Shown: positions 20,501 through 30,257, counted from the stretch's first letter. The stretch: DNA of 64,000 nucleotides from Thalassotalea euphylliae (GCF_003390395.1 NZ_QUOV01000001.1:1116001-1180000), one strand, 5' to 3'. Notes: generated from the sequence alone by a model not told the origin. A program made the numbers and translations.

Positions 20501-21176
20501 TGAGCAGTTTCACCAATCAGCTGTGCCTTATGATGCTATTTTGATCGGCAGTGGTAATCGTGCTGATCCATTAGATACCTTAACTAACGATATGTTGTTT
20601 ATGATCAAAGACGGTAATATTATTACCCAGAAATTTGACTCAGCACCAGCAGTCATAGGTGTGAACGACTTATATGATTACACTGGTAATCCTTTTGCTA
20701 ATCAGAGTCTTAGTGATACTGAACGAGAACAATTAGCTTTTGCTGTGAGTGAAGAAGATGGTTGGCGAATAAGCTTGCAAGGCAGTGGAGAGAAAAGTGT
20801 TACACAGCCTGAGGCAATAGCAGGCGTAGCATATTACAACAGTTTTATTCCTACTTTTGCTTCAGCAGGCACCTGCGCCTTAGATGGCGGCAAGGCACAA
20901 TTATATGCTGTTGATTTAGCGTTAGGAACAACTGTTTATGAGACGAGGATAATTGAGCTGCCCGGTATCATAAATGAAAAGCCAACTATTGTTACTCGGC
21001 CGCCAACAACAGATGATGATGAATCGGATCCAGATAACCCTAAAGAAACCGATCAAAGAACAGAAGTTGTGTTGCTTGCACCTGATGAAAAGACAATATG
21101 TGATGCAAATGGTAACTGCGACGGTTTGAGATTGAAAACAATGCGTACAGCTCTATATGTTGAGGAAGATAATTAA
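17517..21176 (+). CDS. pilY1: Type IV pilus tip adhesin PilY1
   Basis: A protein of 1219 residues with a signal peptide (MKYVFFFLSCLLPWVAYS). The N-terminal part contains a von Willebrand A-like fold with a MIDAS motif (IIFDNSGSMN) near residue 45 and VHVIMITDGAPTQDQ later. The C-terminal half is the PilY1 beta-propeller (DPLHSRPLVINYGG, IIVGTNAGALHMFEDE, FVGSRRGGSSYYALDISNP). It carries a calcium loop of the DxDxDGxxD type, DSDSDGFADRLYFGDTGG, which in Pseudomonas controls pilus retraction. It sits at the pilus tip and outer surface and acts in adhesion and assembly. The ATG at 17517 is preferred over GTG one codon earlier. Confidence 0.95.
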   Translation: MKYVFFFLSCLLPWVAYSEDIELYLGNESTTVGITPKVLIIFDNSGSMNQLVTINAPYDPNFTYPAVGGFNSLSEKFIYFTKGTGVDGQSLPTPDSPSEQRRFLASILSCDFAHEPLATKGFVNVNLREYTFKGSSGTWEEIPDNNGANLEIVDCLEDIEYDILNNTSIRNINSGTDADGKPYGFDKDGKPLPDGYPADGLGTKKKPVYYTTDINNAISTAEKGEIVTLYSDNYLRYSQSDTVEKENVSKLEAAKRAVVSVVESFHNVDFGLQIFNLNHAGENTRDGGRIVMGIQPMNIATRAELLGILETDIDGETNTPLCESLYEASRYFGGLSVDFGDNDSNYSDINYKGNTPPRDTGIETGKNYLSPFGANYCGDNVHVIMITDGAPTQDQAANSKIAAMPGFDASKVRKVRSRFGSSLISKDNYLAALADILHNQDINGNVEGKQNITLNTIGFALQDFADPDNPTNSELIDDDAKKLLDAAAAAGGGEFYNVEEPEKLVIELSSALRNALSVNATFTAPAVASNNFDRTQTLDSVYYAMFLPERRPRWAGNLKKLKISGSGLVGTGKEPALNDDGNIKDDVTTIWSTNDDGADVNEGGVVEMFQNMTPSSRTVYSDLGSSGAIIDFTKDNAVTAFETEAKLAAFMKVTEADLDGLIDWAKGSDVDDDDNDKSTTDMRKDVFGDPLHSRPLVINYGGSADNQDVRIIVGTNAGALHMFEDEGDTVKENWAFMPKEFFNNYSELRVNASGSGKVYGLDGTPVSYIDDGGDGTVDHTKGDKAWVFVGSRRGGSSYYALDISNPDAAPKLLWHINDETNGFNELGQSWSTPRVINSLINTDSGKAKPTLVFAAGYAASKDAGGVGTNDSLGRGLYFVDAATGAQKLAITPGGDIDFSGNDSIPAAVSALDSDSDGFADRLYFGDTGGVVWRLDMVGADSDDWGLIKLASLGRQAEGNKPTEANDRRFFSEPTITRALISETFKYTTIVDGNSDEQFHQSAVPYDAILIGSGNRADPLDTLTNDMLFMIKDGNIITQKFDSAPAVIGVNDLYDYTGNPFANQSLSDTEREQLAFAVSEEDGWRISLQGSGEKSVTQPEAIAGVAYYNSFIPTFASAGTCALDGGKAQLYAVDLALGTTVYETRIIELPGIINEKPTIVTRPPTTDDDESDPDNPKETDQRTEVVLLAPDEKTICDANGNCDGLRLKTMRTALYVEEDN

Positions 21177-21580
21177 TGAAAAGAAGCATCAAGTCTTCTG
21201 GTTTTACTCTGATCGAGTTATTAATTGCTGTTGCAATTATTGGTATTTTGGCAGGAGTTGCATACCCAAGCTATCAGAGTTACGCGACTAAATCGAAACG
21301 AACTGAGGGCCAGCGTGAATTGCTAAGAATTGCCAGCTTGATGGAGCAATACTACTTAGACAACAGAATTTATACAAATGATATGACAAAGCTTGGCCAA
21401 GCTAAAGATCCTTTTGAAACTGAAGGCGGTTATTACAAGATAGATGCAACAGTGACAGGAGACAGCTTTATCTTAACCGCCACGGCTCAAGGGAGCCTCG
21501 CTTCTGCTGATGTGAAATGTAAAGAGCTTAAAGTAACAGACGCTGGCAAAAAGACACCGAGTAGCGACTGTTGGGATTAG
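21176..21580 (+). CDS. pilE: Type IV pilus minor pilin PilE
   Basis: A 134-residue pilin-like protein with the prepilin site SSG/FTLIELLIAVAIIGILAG and Glu5. The segment YPSYQSYATKSKRTEGQRELLRIA and the following MEQYYLDNRIYT are typical of PilE minor pilins. The C-terminal disulphide loop has Cys in VKCKELK and SSDCWD. The start codon overlaps the pilY1 stop (ATGA-type junction), so it is translated with that operon. It is unlikely to be the major pilin because of its place in the minor pilin cluster. Confidence 0.9.
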   Translation: MKRSIKSSGFTLIELLIAVAIIGILAGVAYPSYQSYATKSKRTEGQRELLRIASLMEQYYLDNRIYTNDMTKLGQAKDPFETEGGYYKIDATVTGDSFILTATAQGSLASADVKCKELKVTDAGKKTPSSDCWD

Positions 21581-21614
21581 TTTGGGTTTAGTAAGGTGGA
21601 TTGGAGTTAACAAA

Positions 21615-21923
21615 ATGAGAAGCACAGTAGTTATTGGTCTAGGGTTAGCCGCTTTGCTAACTTCTAATATTGGTTTTGCAAAAGAAAACGAAAAAGCACG
21701 TCTTAAATGCCACATCGAATTATTAGGAGGAGACCAAATTATTCATTATAAAATAATGCCTGTTCACCAAGGTCCAACTTACTTTGATAAGCTTAAGAAA
21801 AATAAAAAAATAATAAAAAAACGAAGTACTATAAGAATATTTGATGTATTTGAATGTGTACCATTTAGTCAAAAGTTTACAGATAATAAAGCGAACTTGT
21901 TAGAAGATAGCCTACCACAGTAA
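21615..21923 (+). CDS. Small secreted protein, possibly TapY2 family
   Basis: The ATG at 21615 follows GGAG and gives a 102-residue protein with a signal peptide (MRSTVVIGLGLAALLTSNIGFA). The mature part is short and lysine-rich, with two cysteines placed as LKCHIELLGG and FDVFECVPF. The position directly after pilE and the pattern KCxxELxGG...xxxxECV agree with my memory of the TapY2 family found behind minor pilin operons in Shewanella and relatives. I could not verify this by alignment. It is probably a periplasmic accessory of the type IV pilus. Confidence 0.55.
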   Translation: MRSTVVIGLGLAALLTSNIGFAKENEKARLKCHIELLGGDQIIHYKIMPVHQGPTYFDKLKKNKKIIKKRSTIRIFDVFECVPFSQKFTDNKANLLEDSLPQ

Positions 21924-22068
21924 TAGAATGGCTAACGACTTCCTTTGGCTGATAAGCTAATAACATGTAATAAGCAGCATGTTTTGGAAAGCCACTAAAT
22001 CACTTGTATAAGTTACTATTACGACTTATAAAAATAGAAATCAACCAGCCCATACTGATAAGAGGAGA

Positions 22069-22617
22069 CTACTCACAAGTGATATCAGCACCAGCTCTTG
22101 TTTCGTCAATGTTGTCATTATCCGTGTCTCGTGTTTGAATAGCTCTACCTCGCAAAGAGACAATAACCCCGCGGTTGAACTGTGGTAGGCTTTTAGGGCA
22201 ATAAGCAAAAGTTCCTGCTGCGCCTCCTGCTTGGCCAGTCGGCTGATAAGTCAGACTACCCCTTGGAAAGGTTAAGGCGTCGCCCTCATCAATTGCGGCT
22301 TTTACTCGAATAATCGTTTCATTGTCTGCCGAATCATAGTCACCGTTATTGTTCACATCAACAAACGCACTTATTTCACGCGACCAATCATCTACGCAGC
22401 TTTTTCCATCTAACGGGCACACAATGACTTCATGTTCTAAGTTTATAGCGGTATTTCTTGCGGTGAGCAGTAGGCGATGGATTTGAGATATTTCGTTGTC
22501 TACGCGAATTTGCACAATCCAATTGTTAAAATTCGGTAATGCTACCGCGAGCGCGATTCCTATGATGGCAACTCCAACCATTAACTCTACGAGTGTAAAT
22601 CCTTTTGATATTTTCAT
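22069..22617 (-). CDS. GspH/FimT-family pseudopilin
   Basis: A 182-residue prepilin-like protein with the processing site MKISKG/FTLVELMVGVAIIGIALAVALP and Glu5. The next segment (IHRLLLTARNTAINLEHEVIVCP) and the C-terminal SLRGRAIQ are typical of FimT/FimU/GspH. In most gammaproteobacteria this gene leads the pilV-pilW-pilX operon. Here it is on the opposite strand after the operon and converges on it, so it must have its own promoter. It probably joins the same priming complex. Confidence 0.88.
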   Translation of the reverse strand: MKISKGFTLVELMVGVAIIGIALAVALPNFNNWIVQIRVDNEISQIHRLLLTARNTAINLEHEVIVCPLDGKSCVDDWSREISAFVDVNNNGDYDSADNETIIRVKAAIDEGDALTFPRGSLTYQPTGQAGGAAGTFAYCPKSLPQFNRGVIVSLRGRAIQTRDTDNDNIDETRAGADITCE

Positions 22618-22712
22618 ACTCAGCCACCTTAACTACGAGCGGTTAAATCCTAGCCAACAGTTATACCACTGTTGGCTAGGAACACCAAATGGTCGATGCT
22701 AGAAATCAAGCT

Positions 22713-23546
22713 CTAGTCGTAGATTGTGGGAATCGCAAGGCGCTTGTGCTGAGTTTTGTTGTAGATGGCTACGATGTGGTCACGAACCTCGTCAGAAACT
22801 ACTTTGCCTTCCAAGAAGTCATCTAACTGGTCATAGCTAAGGCCTAATGCATCTTCGTCCTTCTTGCCAGGGTCTAGGTCTTCTAAATCTGCGGTAGGTG
22901 CCTTTTCTACTAAAATTGAGGGAGCACCTAAGTGCTTAGCTAATTGTCTAACTTGGCGCTTTGAAAGACCAAAAAGCGGTACTAGGTCACATGCGCCATC
23001 ACCCCACTTGGTAAAAAAGCCTGTAATGTTTTCAGCAGAGTGGTCTGTGCCAATCACTAAGCCACCGAGAATGCCTGCAATGTGGTACTGAGTTACCATG
23101 CGGCTACGCGCTTTTACATTACCTTTTGAAAAATCGATTTGGCTTTCACTTGCACTAAGCAGTTGTGCACTTTCTAAAGCGGTTAAGGTTTCTTGGTTAA
23201 TACCATCAGCGCCTGCTTTGATGTTGGTTGTTACCACATGGCTTGGTTGGATAAAAGAAAGCGCAGTTTGAGCGTCTTCTTCATCAGCCTGAATACCATA
23301 AGGCAGTCTGACCGCTATAAATTTGTACTCTTCAGTTGCGTGCTCTTGGTTCAACTCGTCAACGGCAAGTTGCGCTAAACGGCCGCAAGTGGATGAGTCG
23401 ACACCACCACTGATGCCCAATACAAGGTGCTTAAGTGAGGAAGAGGTTAGTTGTTTTTTGATAAAGGCTACTCTGCGCTCTACTTCATATGCAGGGTCGA
23501 TTTCGGGTAACACTTTCATTTCTTCAATGATCACTTGCTGATTCAT
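22713..23546 (-). CDS. nadE: NH3-dependent NAD+ synthetase
   Basis: A 277-residue enzyme of the NadE family without a glutaminase domain, so it uses ammonia. It has the PP-loop ATP motif [16 protein letters not shown] and the conserved [38 protein letters not shown] region (quoted in part for its NaAD/AMP contacts). It makes NAD+ from nicotinic acid adenine dinucleotide in the cytoplasm. It stands alone, divergent from glnB. Confidence 0.96.
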   Translation of the reverse strand: MNQQVIIEEMKVLPEIDPAYEVERRVAFIKKQLTSSSLKHLVLGISGGVDSSTCGRLAQLAVDELNQEHATEEYKFIAVRLPYGIQADEEDAQTALSFIQPSHVVTTNIKAGADGINQETLTALESAQLLSASESQIDFSKGNVKARSRMVTQYHIAGILGGLVIGTDHSAENITGFFTKWGDGACDLVPLFGLSKRQVRQLAKHLGAPSILVEKAPTADLEDLDPGKKDEDALGLSYDQLDDFLEGKVVSDEVRDHIVAIYNKTQHKRLAIPTIYD

Positions 23547-23716
23547 TGTTAATCCTTGGTATCAAAAATAGTTAAGCTGAGTGTATCAAAAAGCACAGCG
23601 TTTTGTGCATACCATTTATACGTGAAAATAATTCAAATGGTTGAGTTTTCAGCGCTTAGTTATTTTGTTTTTTAATTATCGGCATATAATAAAAACGTAG
23701 CTGTAAAAATTATTAA

Positions 23717-24064
<348 letters not shown>

Positions 24065-24100
24065 ACGCTAACTCTCTTTCCTCTGAGCCGAACAATAAAA

Positions 24101-24126
24101 AAAAGCTGCAGATGCAGCTTTTTTTA
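24101..24126. terminator. Bidirectional terminator between glnB and bamD
   Basis: Perfect stem AAAAGCTGCA / TGCAGCTTTT with a two-base centre and A/T runs on both sides, between two convergent genes. Confidence 0.88.
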
Positions 24127-24147
24127 TACCCGCTGGTAATCGAGTGA

Positions 24148-24909
24148 CTAATTGTTTAACAATGGGTTATTAGGGTAGTTAGCCGCAATAACTTGCAGTG
24201 TGTTTCGTTTTAATTCGTCTAATCCTAATGCTTGATAGCATTCAACCATCAGCTCAAGAGCCGCTTCTGTTTCTTGCGTTGGTGCATAGTATTCAACGAT
24301 ATAGCGGGCACGATTAGCGGCAGAGACATAAGCCTCACGCTTTAAGTAAAATTTAGCGACTGCAAGTTCGTATTGAGCTAAGCGAGATTTAATCGCAATC
24401 ATTCGCTTTCTCGCGTCAGCAGCGTATTTACTGTCTGGGTACTCATCAACGATTTTACGCAAATCTTTAAAGGCATCTCGTGATGCGCTTGGATCGCGAT
24501 CTGAGCGGTCAATACCCGCTAAATCTTGGAATAAGTTTTCTTCAGTTGCCACGTTAATTAAAGCGCGCATGTAGTACACATAGTCGACGTTAGCATGCTT
24601 AGGGTTTAATCGTAAAAAGCGGTCGGCTAACGCAATACCTTGCTCGGAATTACCTGTTTTATAATAAGCAAACAATAAGTCTAATTGCACTTGGTGCGAG
24701 ATAGGGCCAAATGGAAAGCGAGAATCAATAGCAGATAAAATTTGAATAGCTTTTTGATATAAGCCGTTATCAAGCGCTTCGCGGGCGTCAACAAACAATG
24801 CTTGGGCGGAACGGTCAGGTACTTTTTCAATATCAGTATCAGAAGAAGAGCAGCCAGCAAGCGATACTACTGCGGCTAACACTAAAGCTCTTAAGGTCAA
24901 TTTATCCAT
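24148..24909 (-). CDS. bamD: Outer membrane protein assembly factor BamD
   Basis: A lipoprotein of 253 residues with a lipobox (SLAGC, Cys20 from the ATG at 24909), followed by TPR-type repeats: LFVDAREALDNGLYQKAIQILSAID, LLFAYYKTGNSEQGIALADRFLRLNP and FKDLRKIVDEYPDSKYAADA. This is the BamD (ComL/YfiO) pattern. BamD is an essential part of the BAM complex that inserts beta-barrel proteins in the outer membrane. It is divergent from rluD, as in E. coli and many relatives. A GTG five codons upstream is a less likely start. Confidence 0.95.
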   Translation of the reverse strand: MDKLTLRALVLAAVVSLAGCSSSDTDIEKVPDRSAQALFVDAREALDNGLYQKAIQILSAIDSRFPFGPISHQVQLDLLFAYYKTGNSEQGIALADRFLRLNPKHANVDYVYYMRALINVATEENLFQDLAGIDRSDRDPSASRDAFKDLRKIVDEYPDSKYAADARKRMIAIKSRLAQYELAVAKFYLKREAYVSAANRARYIVEYYAPTQETEAALELMVECYQALGLDELKRNTLQVIAANYPNNPLLNN

Positions 24910-25063
24910 AGACTCGATTATCACTAGGTTGTTTTCGTTAAAATTGTTATGAAAGCCCTAAACAAAAGGGTAAAATGCTTTTCTTTTTTTGTTGAGCAGC
25001 ATTCTAACTCAGCATTCTTGCCTTGCACAGTGCAAATACTAATTTGATAGCAAAGAGATTTTA

Positions 25064-26038
25064 ATGGCCGAAATTATCCAACATCAAGAAACTGTTCCAC
25101 AATCCTGCTTAGGAAAACGTTTAGACCAAGCATTAGCGGAAATGTTTCCTGATTATTCGCGTTCACGCCTAAAAGAATGGATTTTAGCGGGTAATGTTAA
25201 GTTAGACGGCAAGGTTGTCACCAAAGCGCGCGAAAAAGTGTTTGGTGAAGAAACCGTTGAAATTGATGCCACCATTGAAGCGGAAGTGCGCTTTGAACCG
25301 CAAGATATTCCGCTAAACATTGTTTACGAAGATGATGATATTCTGGTCATTAACAAGCCATCGGACTTCGTGGTTCACCCAGGTGCAGGTAACCCAGATG
25401 GCACAGTGCTTAATGCTTTATTACATTACTGTCCTGAACTAGAGCTAATTCCGCGCGCAGGTATTGTTCATCGTTTAGATAAAGACACAACGGGGTTAAT
25501 GGTAGTTGCCAAAACCATTGCGGCGCAAACGAATTTAGTTGATGCTTTACAAGCGCGTGAAATTACGCGTGAATATGAAGCGATCGCCAGCGGCATTATG
25601 ACCGCAGGTGGCACAGTAGATGAGCCAATAGGGCGTCATGCAACTAAGCGCACTCATATGGCCGTGACGATGTCGGGGCGCCCATCGGTTACCCATTACC
25701 GTGTGATGGAAAAGTATCGCTTACATACGCGTTTACGACTGCGTCTTGAAACGGGTCGTACTCACCAAATTCGTGTGCATATGGCACATATCACGCACCC
25801 GCTAGTAGGTGACCCGTTATACAATGGTCGTCCAAGACCACCTAAAAATGCGACGCCTGAGTTGCTAACATTCTTGCGTAATTTTAAACGTCAGGCGTTA
25901 CATGCCGCAATGTTATCTCTGTATCACCCAATCACGGGCGAGTTAATGACATGGCGCGCCGACATTCCTGATGATTTTGTTGAACTCGTCGAGTTATTAA
26001 AAGAAGACACTAAGCTTAACAGTGAGCAAGACTACTAA
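25064..26038 (+). CDS. rluD: 23S rRNA pseudouridine synthase RluD
   Basis: A 324-residue enzyme with an N-terminal S4 RNA-binding domain (LGKRLDQALAEMFPDYSRSRLKEWI) and a pseudouridine synthase domain. The catalytic Asp is residue 139 in HRLDKDTTGLMVVAK. The substrate and RNA contacts RTHQIRVHMAHITHPLVGDPLY are intact. RluD modifies uridines 1911, 1915 and 1917 (E. coli numbering) in helix 69 of 23S rRNA. It is followed at once by pgeF, as in other gammaproteobacteria. Confidence 0.96.
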   Translation: MAEIIQHQETVPQSCLGKRLDQALAEMFPDYSRSRLKEWILAGNVKLDGKVVTKAREKVFGEETVEIDATIEAEVRFEPQDIPLNIVYEDDDILVINKPSDFVVHPGAGNPDGTVLNALLHYCPELELIPRAGIVHRLDKDTTGLMVVAKTIAAQTNLVDALQAREITREYEAIASGIMTAGGTVDEPIGRHATKRTHMAVTMSGRPSVTHYRVMEKYRLHTRLRLRLETGRTHQIRVHMAHITHPLVGDPLYNGRPRPPKNATPELLTFLRNFKRQALHAAMLSLYHPITGELMTWRADIPDDFVELVELLKEDTKLNSEQDY

Positions 26039-26051
26039 CGCTGAGCACAAT

Positions 26052-26807
26052 ATGGCTAGCCACAAAATTGTTGTTGAATGGCCGGCTCGCCATGTCACGG
26101 CATTTACGACGACTCGCGAGCTTGCTGGCGAGTTGGCGCTGGCCGGTCAATACGATAGCTTTAATTTAGGGCTGCATGTTGGCGATAGCCCAGAACAAGT
26201 GAATGCCAACCGAGCAAGTCTTGCTAAAGATTTACCAGCTGGTACAAACATTCAATGGCTTGAGCAAGTCCATGGCAGTAATGTTGCTATTGTCGATCAA
26301 TATCAAGTGGCACCAATTACCGCAGATGCAGCGATAACGCGAAGCCCTAATATTGCCTTAGCGGTAATGACGGCAGATTGCTTGCCTATTTTAATTGCCG
26401 ATAAGTCAGGGCAAGTCATTGCCGCAATTCATGGTGGCTGGCGACCATTAGCGCAAAATATAATTGCGAAAACTGTTGAAGCGATGAACACACCTGTCGC
26501 GCAATTAGTGGCTTGGTTAGGCCCTTGTATTGGCCCAAGAGCTTTTGAAGTTGGCTGTGAAGTTAAAAACACATTTGTAAACCTTAACCCGGCAACGGTA
26601 GATGCTTTTCAGGTAGTGCCTCAGTCTGCTCAAAAATACTTGGCGAACCTGCATCAAATTGCGCAATGTCTACTCAGTGCTTCAGGTATTGTTGAGGTAG
26701 CCAGCCTGCCTCATTGCACCTATTCTATGGCGCAGCAATATTATTCTTACCGACGCGAAAGCGTCACAGGCCGTATGGCAAGTATTATCTGCCGCAACGA
26801 TTACTAG
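26052..26807 (+). CDS. pgeF: Peptidoglycan editing factor PgeF (YfiH, laccase-domain)
   Basis: The ATG at 26052 gives MASHKIVVEWPARHVTAFTTTR, which lines up with YfiH proteins; a GTG at 26022 would overlap rluD. The 251-residue protein has the conserved His/Cys sites of the family in HGSNVAIVD, VMTADCLPILIAD, AAIHGGWR and LGPCIGPRAFEVG, and ends with CTYSMAQQYYSYRRES. In E. coli the protein removes wrong (L-Ser containing) muropeptides; the family was earlier called polyphenol oxidase. It lies 13 bases after rluD, so the two are likely cotranscribed. Confidence 0.93.
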   Translation: MASHKIVVEWPARHVTAFTTTRELAGELALAGQYDSFNLGLHVGDSPEQVNANRASLAKDLPAGTNIQWLEQVHGSNVAIVDQYQVAPITADAAITRSPNIALAVMTADCLPILIADKSGQVIAAIHGGWRPLAQNIIAKTVEAMNTPVAQLVAWLGPCIGPRAFEVGCEVKNTFVNLNPATVDAFQVVPQSAQKYLANLHQIAQCLLSASGIVEVASLPHCTYSMAQQYYSYRRESVTGRMASIICRNDY

Positions 26808-26902
26808 TGCTTACGCTGCTACTGTTAGCCTCTCTGAATATTATTAGCTCCTCCAAAGAACCTTAAAAGCTTGTTTTAAATCAACATCACACCCTACCTA
26901 TA

Positions 26903-26929
26903 CTTGATTTTAACCGTTAAGCCCCTATA
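26903..26929 (+). promoter_or_regulatory. Sigma-32 (heat shock) promoter of clpB
   Basis: CTTGAT at 26903-26908, a 13-base spacer and CCCCTATA at 26922-26929 match the RpoH consensus CTTGAA-N13-15-CCCCATNT closely. It lies about 100 bases before the clpB start. In a gap of 224 bases this is the only recognisable promoter. Confidence 0.75.
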
Positions 26930-27031
26930 GATAATGTTAGTTTTAAAGCGTTAGCAAATTACAGTGAGCTAAATCACTATCATTTTACACTTGCTAATGC
27001 TGACCAGTAATTATCGAGAACCGAGGTTTGT

Positions 27032-29608
27032 ATGCGTTTAGACAGGTTTACTCAGTCTTTCCAATTAGCTATTTCTGATGCGCAATCATTAGCATTGGGG
27101 CGAGATCATCAGTTTATTGAACCACTACATTTAATGATGGCCTTACTAAAGCAATCTGGCAACAGCGTTATTCCTTTGTTAAAAAGTGCTGGGGTTGATG
27201 TTAGCTCGCTGCGCAAACAAGTTGATAAGGCGCTTGATGGGCTGGCAAAAGTTCACGGTGTTGGTGGTGAAGTTCAACTTTCATCAACAACCGGTAACTT
27301 GCTAAACCTTTGTGATAAGTACGCACAAAAATTAAAAGACGCTTACATTTCTTCTGATGTGTTTTTATTAGCTGCGCTAGAAGATACTGGCATGCTAGGC
27401 CAGATTTTAAAGTCGCTAGGGGCGACAGAAGCGCGGCTCAAAGATGCCATTAAGCGTATACGAGGTGGTCAAAACGTTAACGATCAAAATGCGGAAGATG
27501 TACGACAGGCGCTCGATAAATTTACGATTAACCTCACCGAGCGTGCAGAGCAAGGTAAGCTAGATCCTGTAATTGGTCGTGACGATGAAATTCGTCGTGC
27601 AATTCAGGTGCTTCAGCGTCGCACAAAAAACAACCCTGTACTTATCGGTCACCCAGGGGTTGGTAAAACCGCCATTGTCGAGGGTTTAGCGCAACGTATT
27701 GTTGATCACGAAGTGCCAGAAGGGCTGAAGAACAAACAGGTATTGTCGCTTGATATGGGCGCACTGGTGGCGGGCGCAAAATATCGTGGTGAATTTGAAG
27801 AGCGTTTAAAAGCAGTATTGAATGAGTTGTCTAAGTTAGAAGGGCAAGTCATTCTGTTTATTGATGAGCTACATACCATGGTCGGCGCAGGCAAAGCCGA
27901 TGGTGCAATGGATGCTGGAAATATGCTGAAGCCAGCACTTGCACGCGGTGATTTACACTGTGTTGGAGCGACAACACTCGACGAGTATCGTCAGTACATT
28001 GAAAAAGACGCAGCGCTTGAGCGCCGCTTCCAAAAAGTTATCGTTGATGAGCCAAGTGTTGAAGACACTATCGCGATTTTACGCGGTCTAAAAGAGCGTT
28101 ATGAACTGCATCATTCGGTGAATATTACCGATCCGGCAATTGTTGCCGCTGCAACACTTTCTCACCGATACATCAGCGATCGTCAATTACCCGATAAGGC
28201 AATTGACTTGATTGATGAAGCGGCTTCCAGTATTCGCTTGCAAATGGACTCTAAGCCAGAAAACTTGGACAAATTAGAGCGTAAACTTATTCAGCTTAAA
28301 TTAGAGCAACGCGCCTTGGCGAAAGATACTGACGATGCGTCAATCAAACGTCTATACGCCATTAACGCAGAAATTAAAGATACGCAGCAGCAATATGACG
28401 AGCTAGATGAGATTTGGACTACTGAAAAAGCAGCATCGCAAGGGACGCAAACTATCAAAGCAGAACTTGAACAAGCGAGAATAGATTTGGACTCAGCACG
28501 CCGTGCGGGCGATTTGAATCGTATGTCTGAGCTGCAATACGGCAGGATCCCTGAACTTGAAAAGCAGTTAGATTTAGCCAGCCAAGCGGAAATGCAAGAA
28601 ATGAGCTTGCTGAGTAATAAAGTGACTGAAATTGAAATTGCTGACGTGCTTAGTCGCTCCACTGGCATCCCTGTGGCCAAAATGCTGTCTGAAGAGCGTG
28701 AAAAGTTACTCAGTATGGAAAACGAACTTCATCAGCGCGTAATAGGCCAGTCTGAAGCCGTTGCTTCTGTTGCTAACGCCATTCGCCGATCACGAGCAGG
28801 CTTGGCAGATCCTAACCAGCCAATAGGCTCTTTTTTATTCCTTGGTCCGACAGGTGTTGGTAAAACAGAGCTGACCAAAGCGCTAGCTGAATTCTTGTTT
28901 GATACAGAAGATGCCTTGATTCGCGTTGATATGTCTGAGTTTATGGAAAAACACTCCGTTGCTCGACTAGTGGGGGCTCCTCCTGGTTATGTGGGTTATG
29001 AAGAAGGCGGTTATTTAACAGAAGCTGTGCGCAGAAAGCCCTATTCGGTAGTGCTGCTCGATGAAATTGAAAAAGCACACCCTGATGTGTTCAATATTTT
29101 ACTACAAGTGCTTGATGATGGCCGTTTAACTGATGGTCAGGGGCGAACGGTAGATTTTAAAAACACCGTCATTATTATGACTTCCAATATTGGCTCGGAA
29201 TCAATACAAAGCTATAGCGGTGACGATGAATACGAATTAATGCGAGCCTCGGTGATGGCGGAGCTTAGCCAACACTTTAAACCTGAATTTATTAATCGTG
29301 TTGATGATACCGTTGTTTTCCATCCATTAGTCGCAGAGCAAATAGTTGAAATTGCTAAGATTCAGATTGCATCTTTATCAGCGCGCTTAGCGCAGCAAGA
29401 GCTTGGTTTGCACCTTGACGACAGTGCACTAAGAAAAATTGCCGAGGTTGGTTTTGATCCTCTATTTGGCGCTAGGCCGTTAAAGCGTGCGATTCAAACA
29501 GATATTGAAAACCCTATGGCGCAGCGTTTACTGGCAGGACAGTTTGAAAAGGGCCAGAAAATCGTTGTGCAATTTGCCGATGACAAATTTACTTTTACTA
29601 CTGAATAG
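27032..29608 (+). CDS. clpB: ATP-dependent disaggregase ClpB
   Basis: An 858-residue Hsp100 AAA+ protein. It has an N-terminal Clp repeat domain starting [21 protein letters not shown], a first AAA+ domain with Walker A GHPGVGKT and Walker [10 protein letters not shown], a long coiled-coil middle domain (about residues 400-540), and a second AAA+ domain with [15 protein letters not shown]. It lacks the IGF loop expected for ClpP partners. With DnaK it rescues aggregated proteins after heat stress. The upstream sigma-32 type promoter fits this role. Confidence 0.98.
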   Translation: MRLDRFTQSFQLAISDAQSLALGRDHQFIEPLHLMMALLKQSGNSVIPLLKSAGVDVSSLRKQVDKALDGLAKVHGVGGEVQLSSTTGNLLNLCDKYAQKLKDAYISSDVFLLAALEDTGMLGQILKSLGATEARLKDAIKRIRGGQNVNDQNAEDVRQALDKFTINLTERAEQGKLDPVIGRDDEIRRAIQVLQRRTKNNPVLIGHPGVGKTAIVEGLAQRIVDHEVPEGLKNKQVLSLDMGALVAGAKYRGEFEERLKAVLNELSKLEGQVILFIDELHTMVGAGKADGAMDAGNMLKPALARGDLHCVGATTLDEYRQYIEKDAALERRFQKVIVDEPSVEDTIAILRGLKERYELHHSVNITDPAIVAAATLSHRYISDRQLPDKAIDLIDEAASSIRLQMDSKPENLDKLERKLIQLKLEQRALAKDTDDASIKRLYAINAEIKDTQQQYDELDEIWTTEKAASQGTQTIKAELEQARIDLDSARRAGDLNRMSELQYGRIPELEKQLDLASQAEMQEMSLLSNKVTEIEIADVLSRSTGIPVAKMLSEEREKLLSMENELHQRVIGQSEAVASVANAIRRSRAGLADPNQPIGSFLFLGPTGVGKTELTKALAEFLFDTEDALIRVDMSEFMEKHSVARLVGAPPGYVGYEEGGYLTEAVRRKPYSVVLLDEIEKAHPDVFNILLQVLDDGRLTDGQGRTVDFKNTVIIMTSNIGSESIQSYSGDDEYELMRASVMAELSQHFKPEFINRVDDTVVFHPLVAEQIVEIAKIQIASLSARLAQQELGLHLDDSALRKIAEVGFDPLFGARPLKRAIQTDIENPMAQRLLAGQFEKGQKIVVQFADDKFTFTTE

Positions 29609-29716
29609 TGATGTTTTCGATAATTTTAGCGTAAGAAGTAAAGTGTAAATGTAGGTAATTTTATACTGAGGGATTTTGGGTCGTGTCTTTAGGTTGTGCT
29701 TTTAGGTAATGGTTAT

Positions 29717-29746
29717 AGGTAGTAGCTTGATAGCTACTACCTTTTG
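29717..29746 (+). terminator. Terminator downstream of clpB
   Basis: Perfect 11-bp stem AGGTAGTAGCT / AGCTACTACCT with loop TGAT and a TTTT tail, about 110 bases after the clpB stop. Confidence 0.8.
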
Positions 29747-29795
29747 ATGATTGGTTACTGCTGTTAACTGAATAAGTTATAGCAGCTAAACTGCA

Positions 29796-30257
29796 TTAGC
29801 TATTATCGTTACCATCACAGTATATATCGACATGCTGCTTATTCAGCATACGCTGTTCTTGCTTTTCCTCTGGCGTTAGTAAACGAGAGCTGCCGTCTGG
29901 TTCTTTTAATAAAATTCGTTCAAAACCACCAAGCAATTTCAAATTAACTTGTGCTGCTTGGCAGTTCTTTTCAATTAACTCTGAAGCCTGGCGCGCACGC
30001 TCGAGCTCATTCTTAGCTTCCTTTTGTGCTTGCCTTTCTGCCAACCAATCATCAACAAATGAGTTTTTTTCGCCGTCAGGAACTACTGGCGCATAAGCAA
30101 CGCGTACATCGACTTTGGCAAAATCTTTATCGTTAGGATGCTGGTGACTAAAATGCACAATATTGTCTTTATCAACCCAGCGGTAAACAGTTGTATCTTG
30201 AGCGTTTCCTGACATTGTGAATAACAGCAGGCAAAGTGTTGGAATCAACTTGTACAT
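29796..30257 (-). CDS. DUF4124 domain-containing exported protein
   Basis: A 153-residue protein with a signal peptide (MYKLIPTLCLLLFTMSGNAQ) and then TTVYRWVDKDNIVHFSHQHP, the short beta-sheet module of DUF4124 (xVYKWxDxxGxxHFSDxP). A charged helical stretch around residues 75-105 follows, then EKNCQAAQVNL with one of two cysteines. The role of DUF4124 proteins is not known; they are common exported proteins in Gammaproteobacteria. It is monocistronic and convergent with clpB. Confidence 0.8.
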   Translation of the reverse strand: MYKLIPTLCLLLFTMSGNAQDTTVYRWVDKDNIVHFSHQHPNDKDFAKVDVRVAYAPVVPDGEKNSFVDDWLAERQAQKEAKNELERARQASELIEKNCQAAQVNLKLLGGFERILLKEPDGSSRLLTPEEKQEQRMLNKQHVDIYCDGNDNS

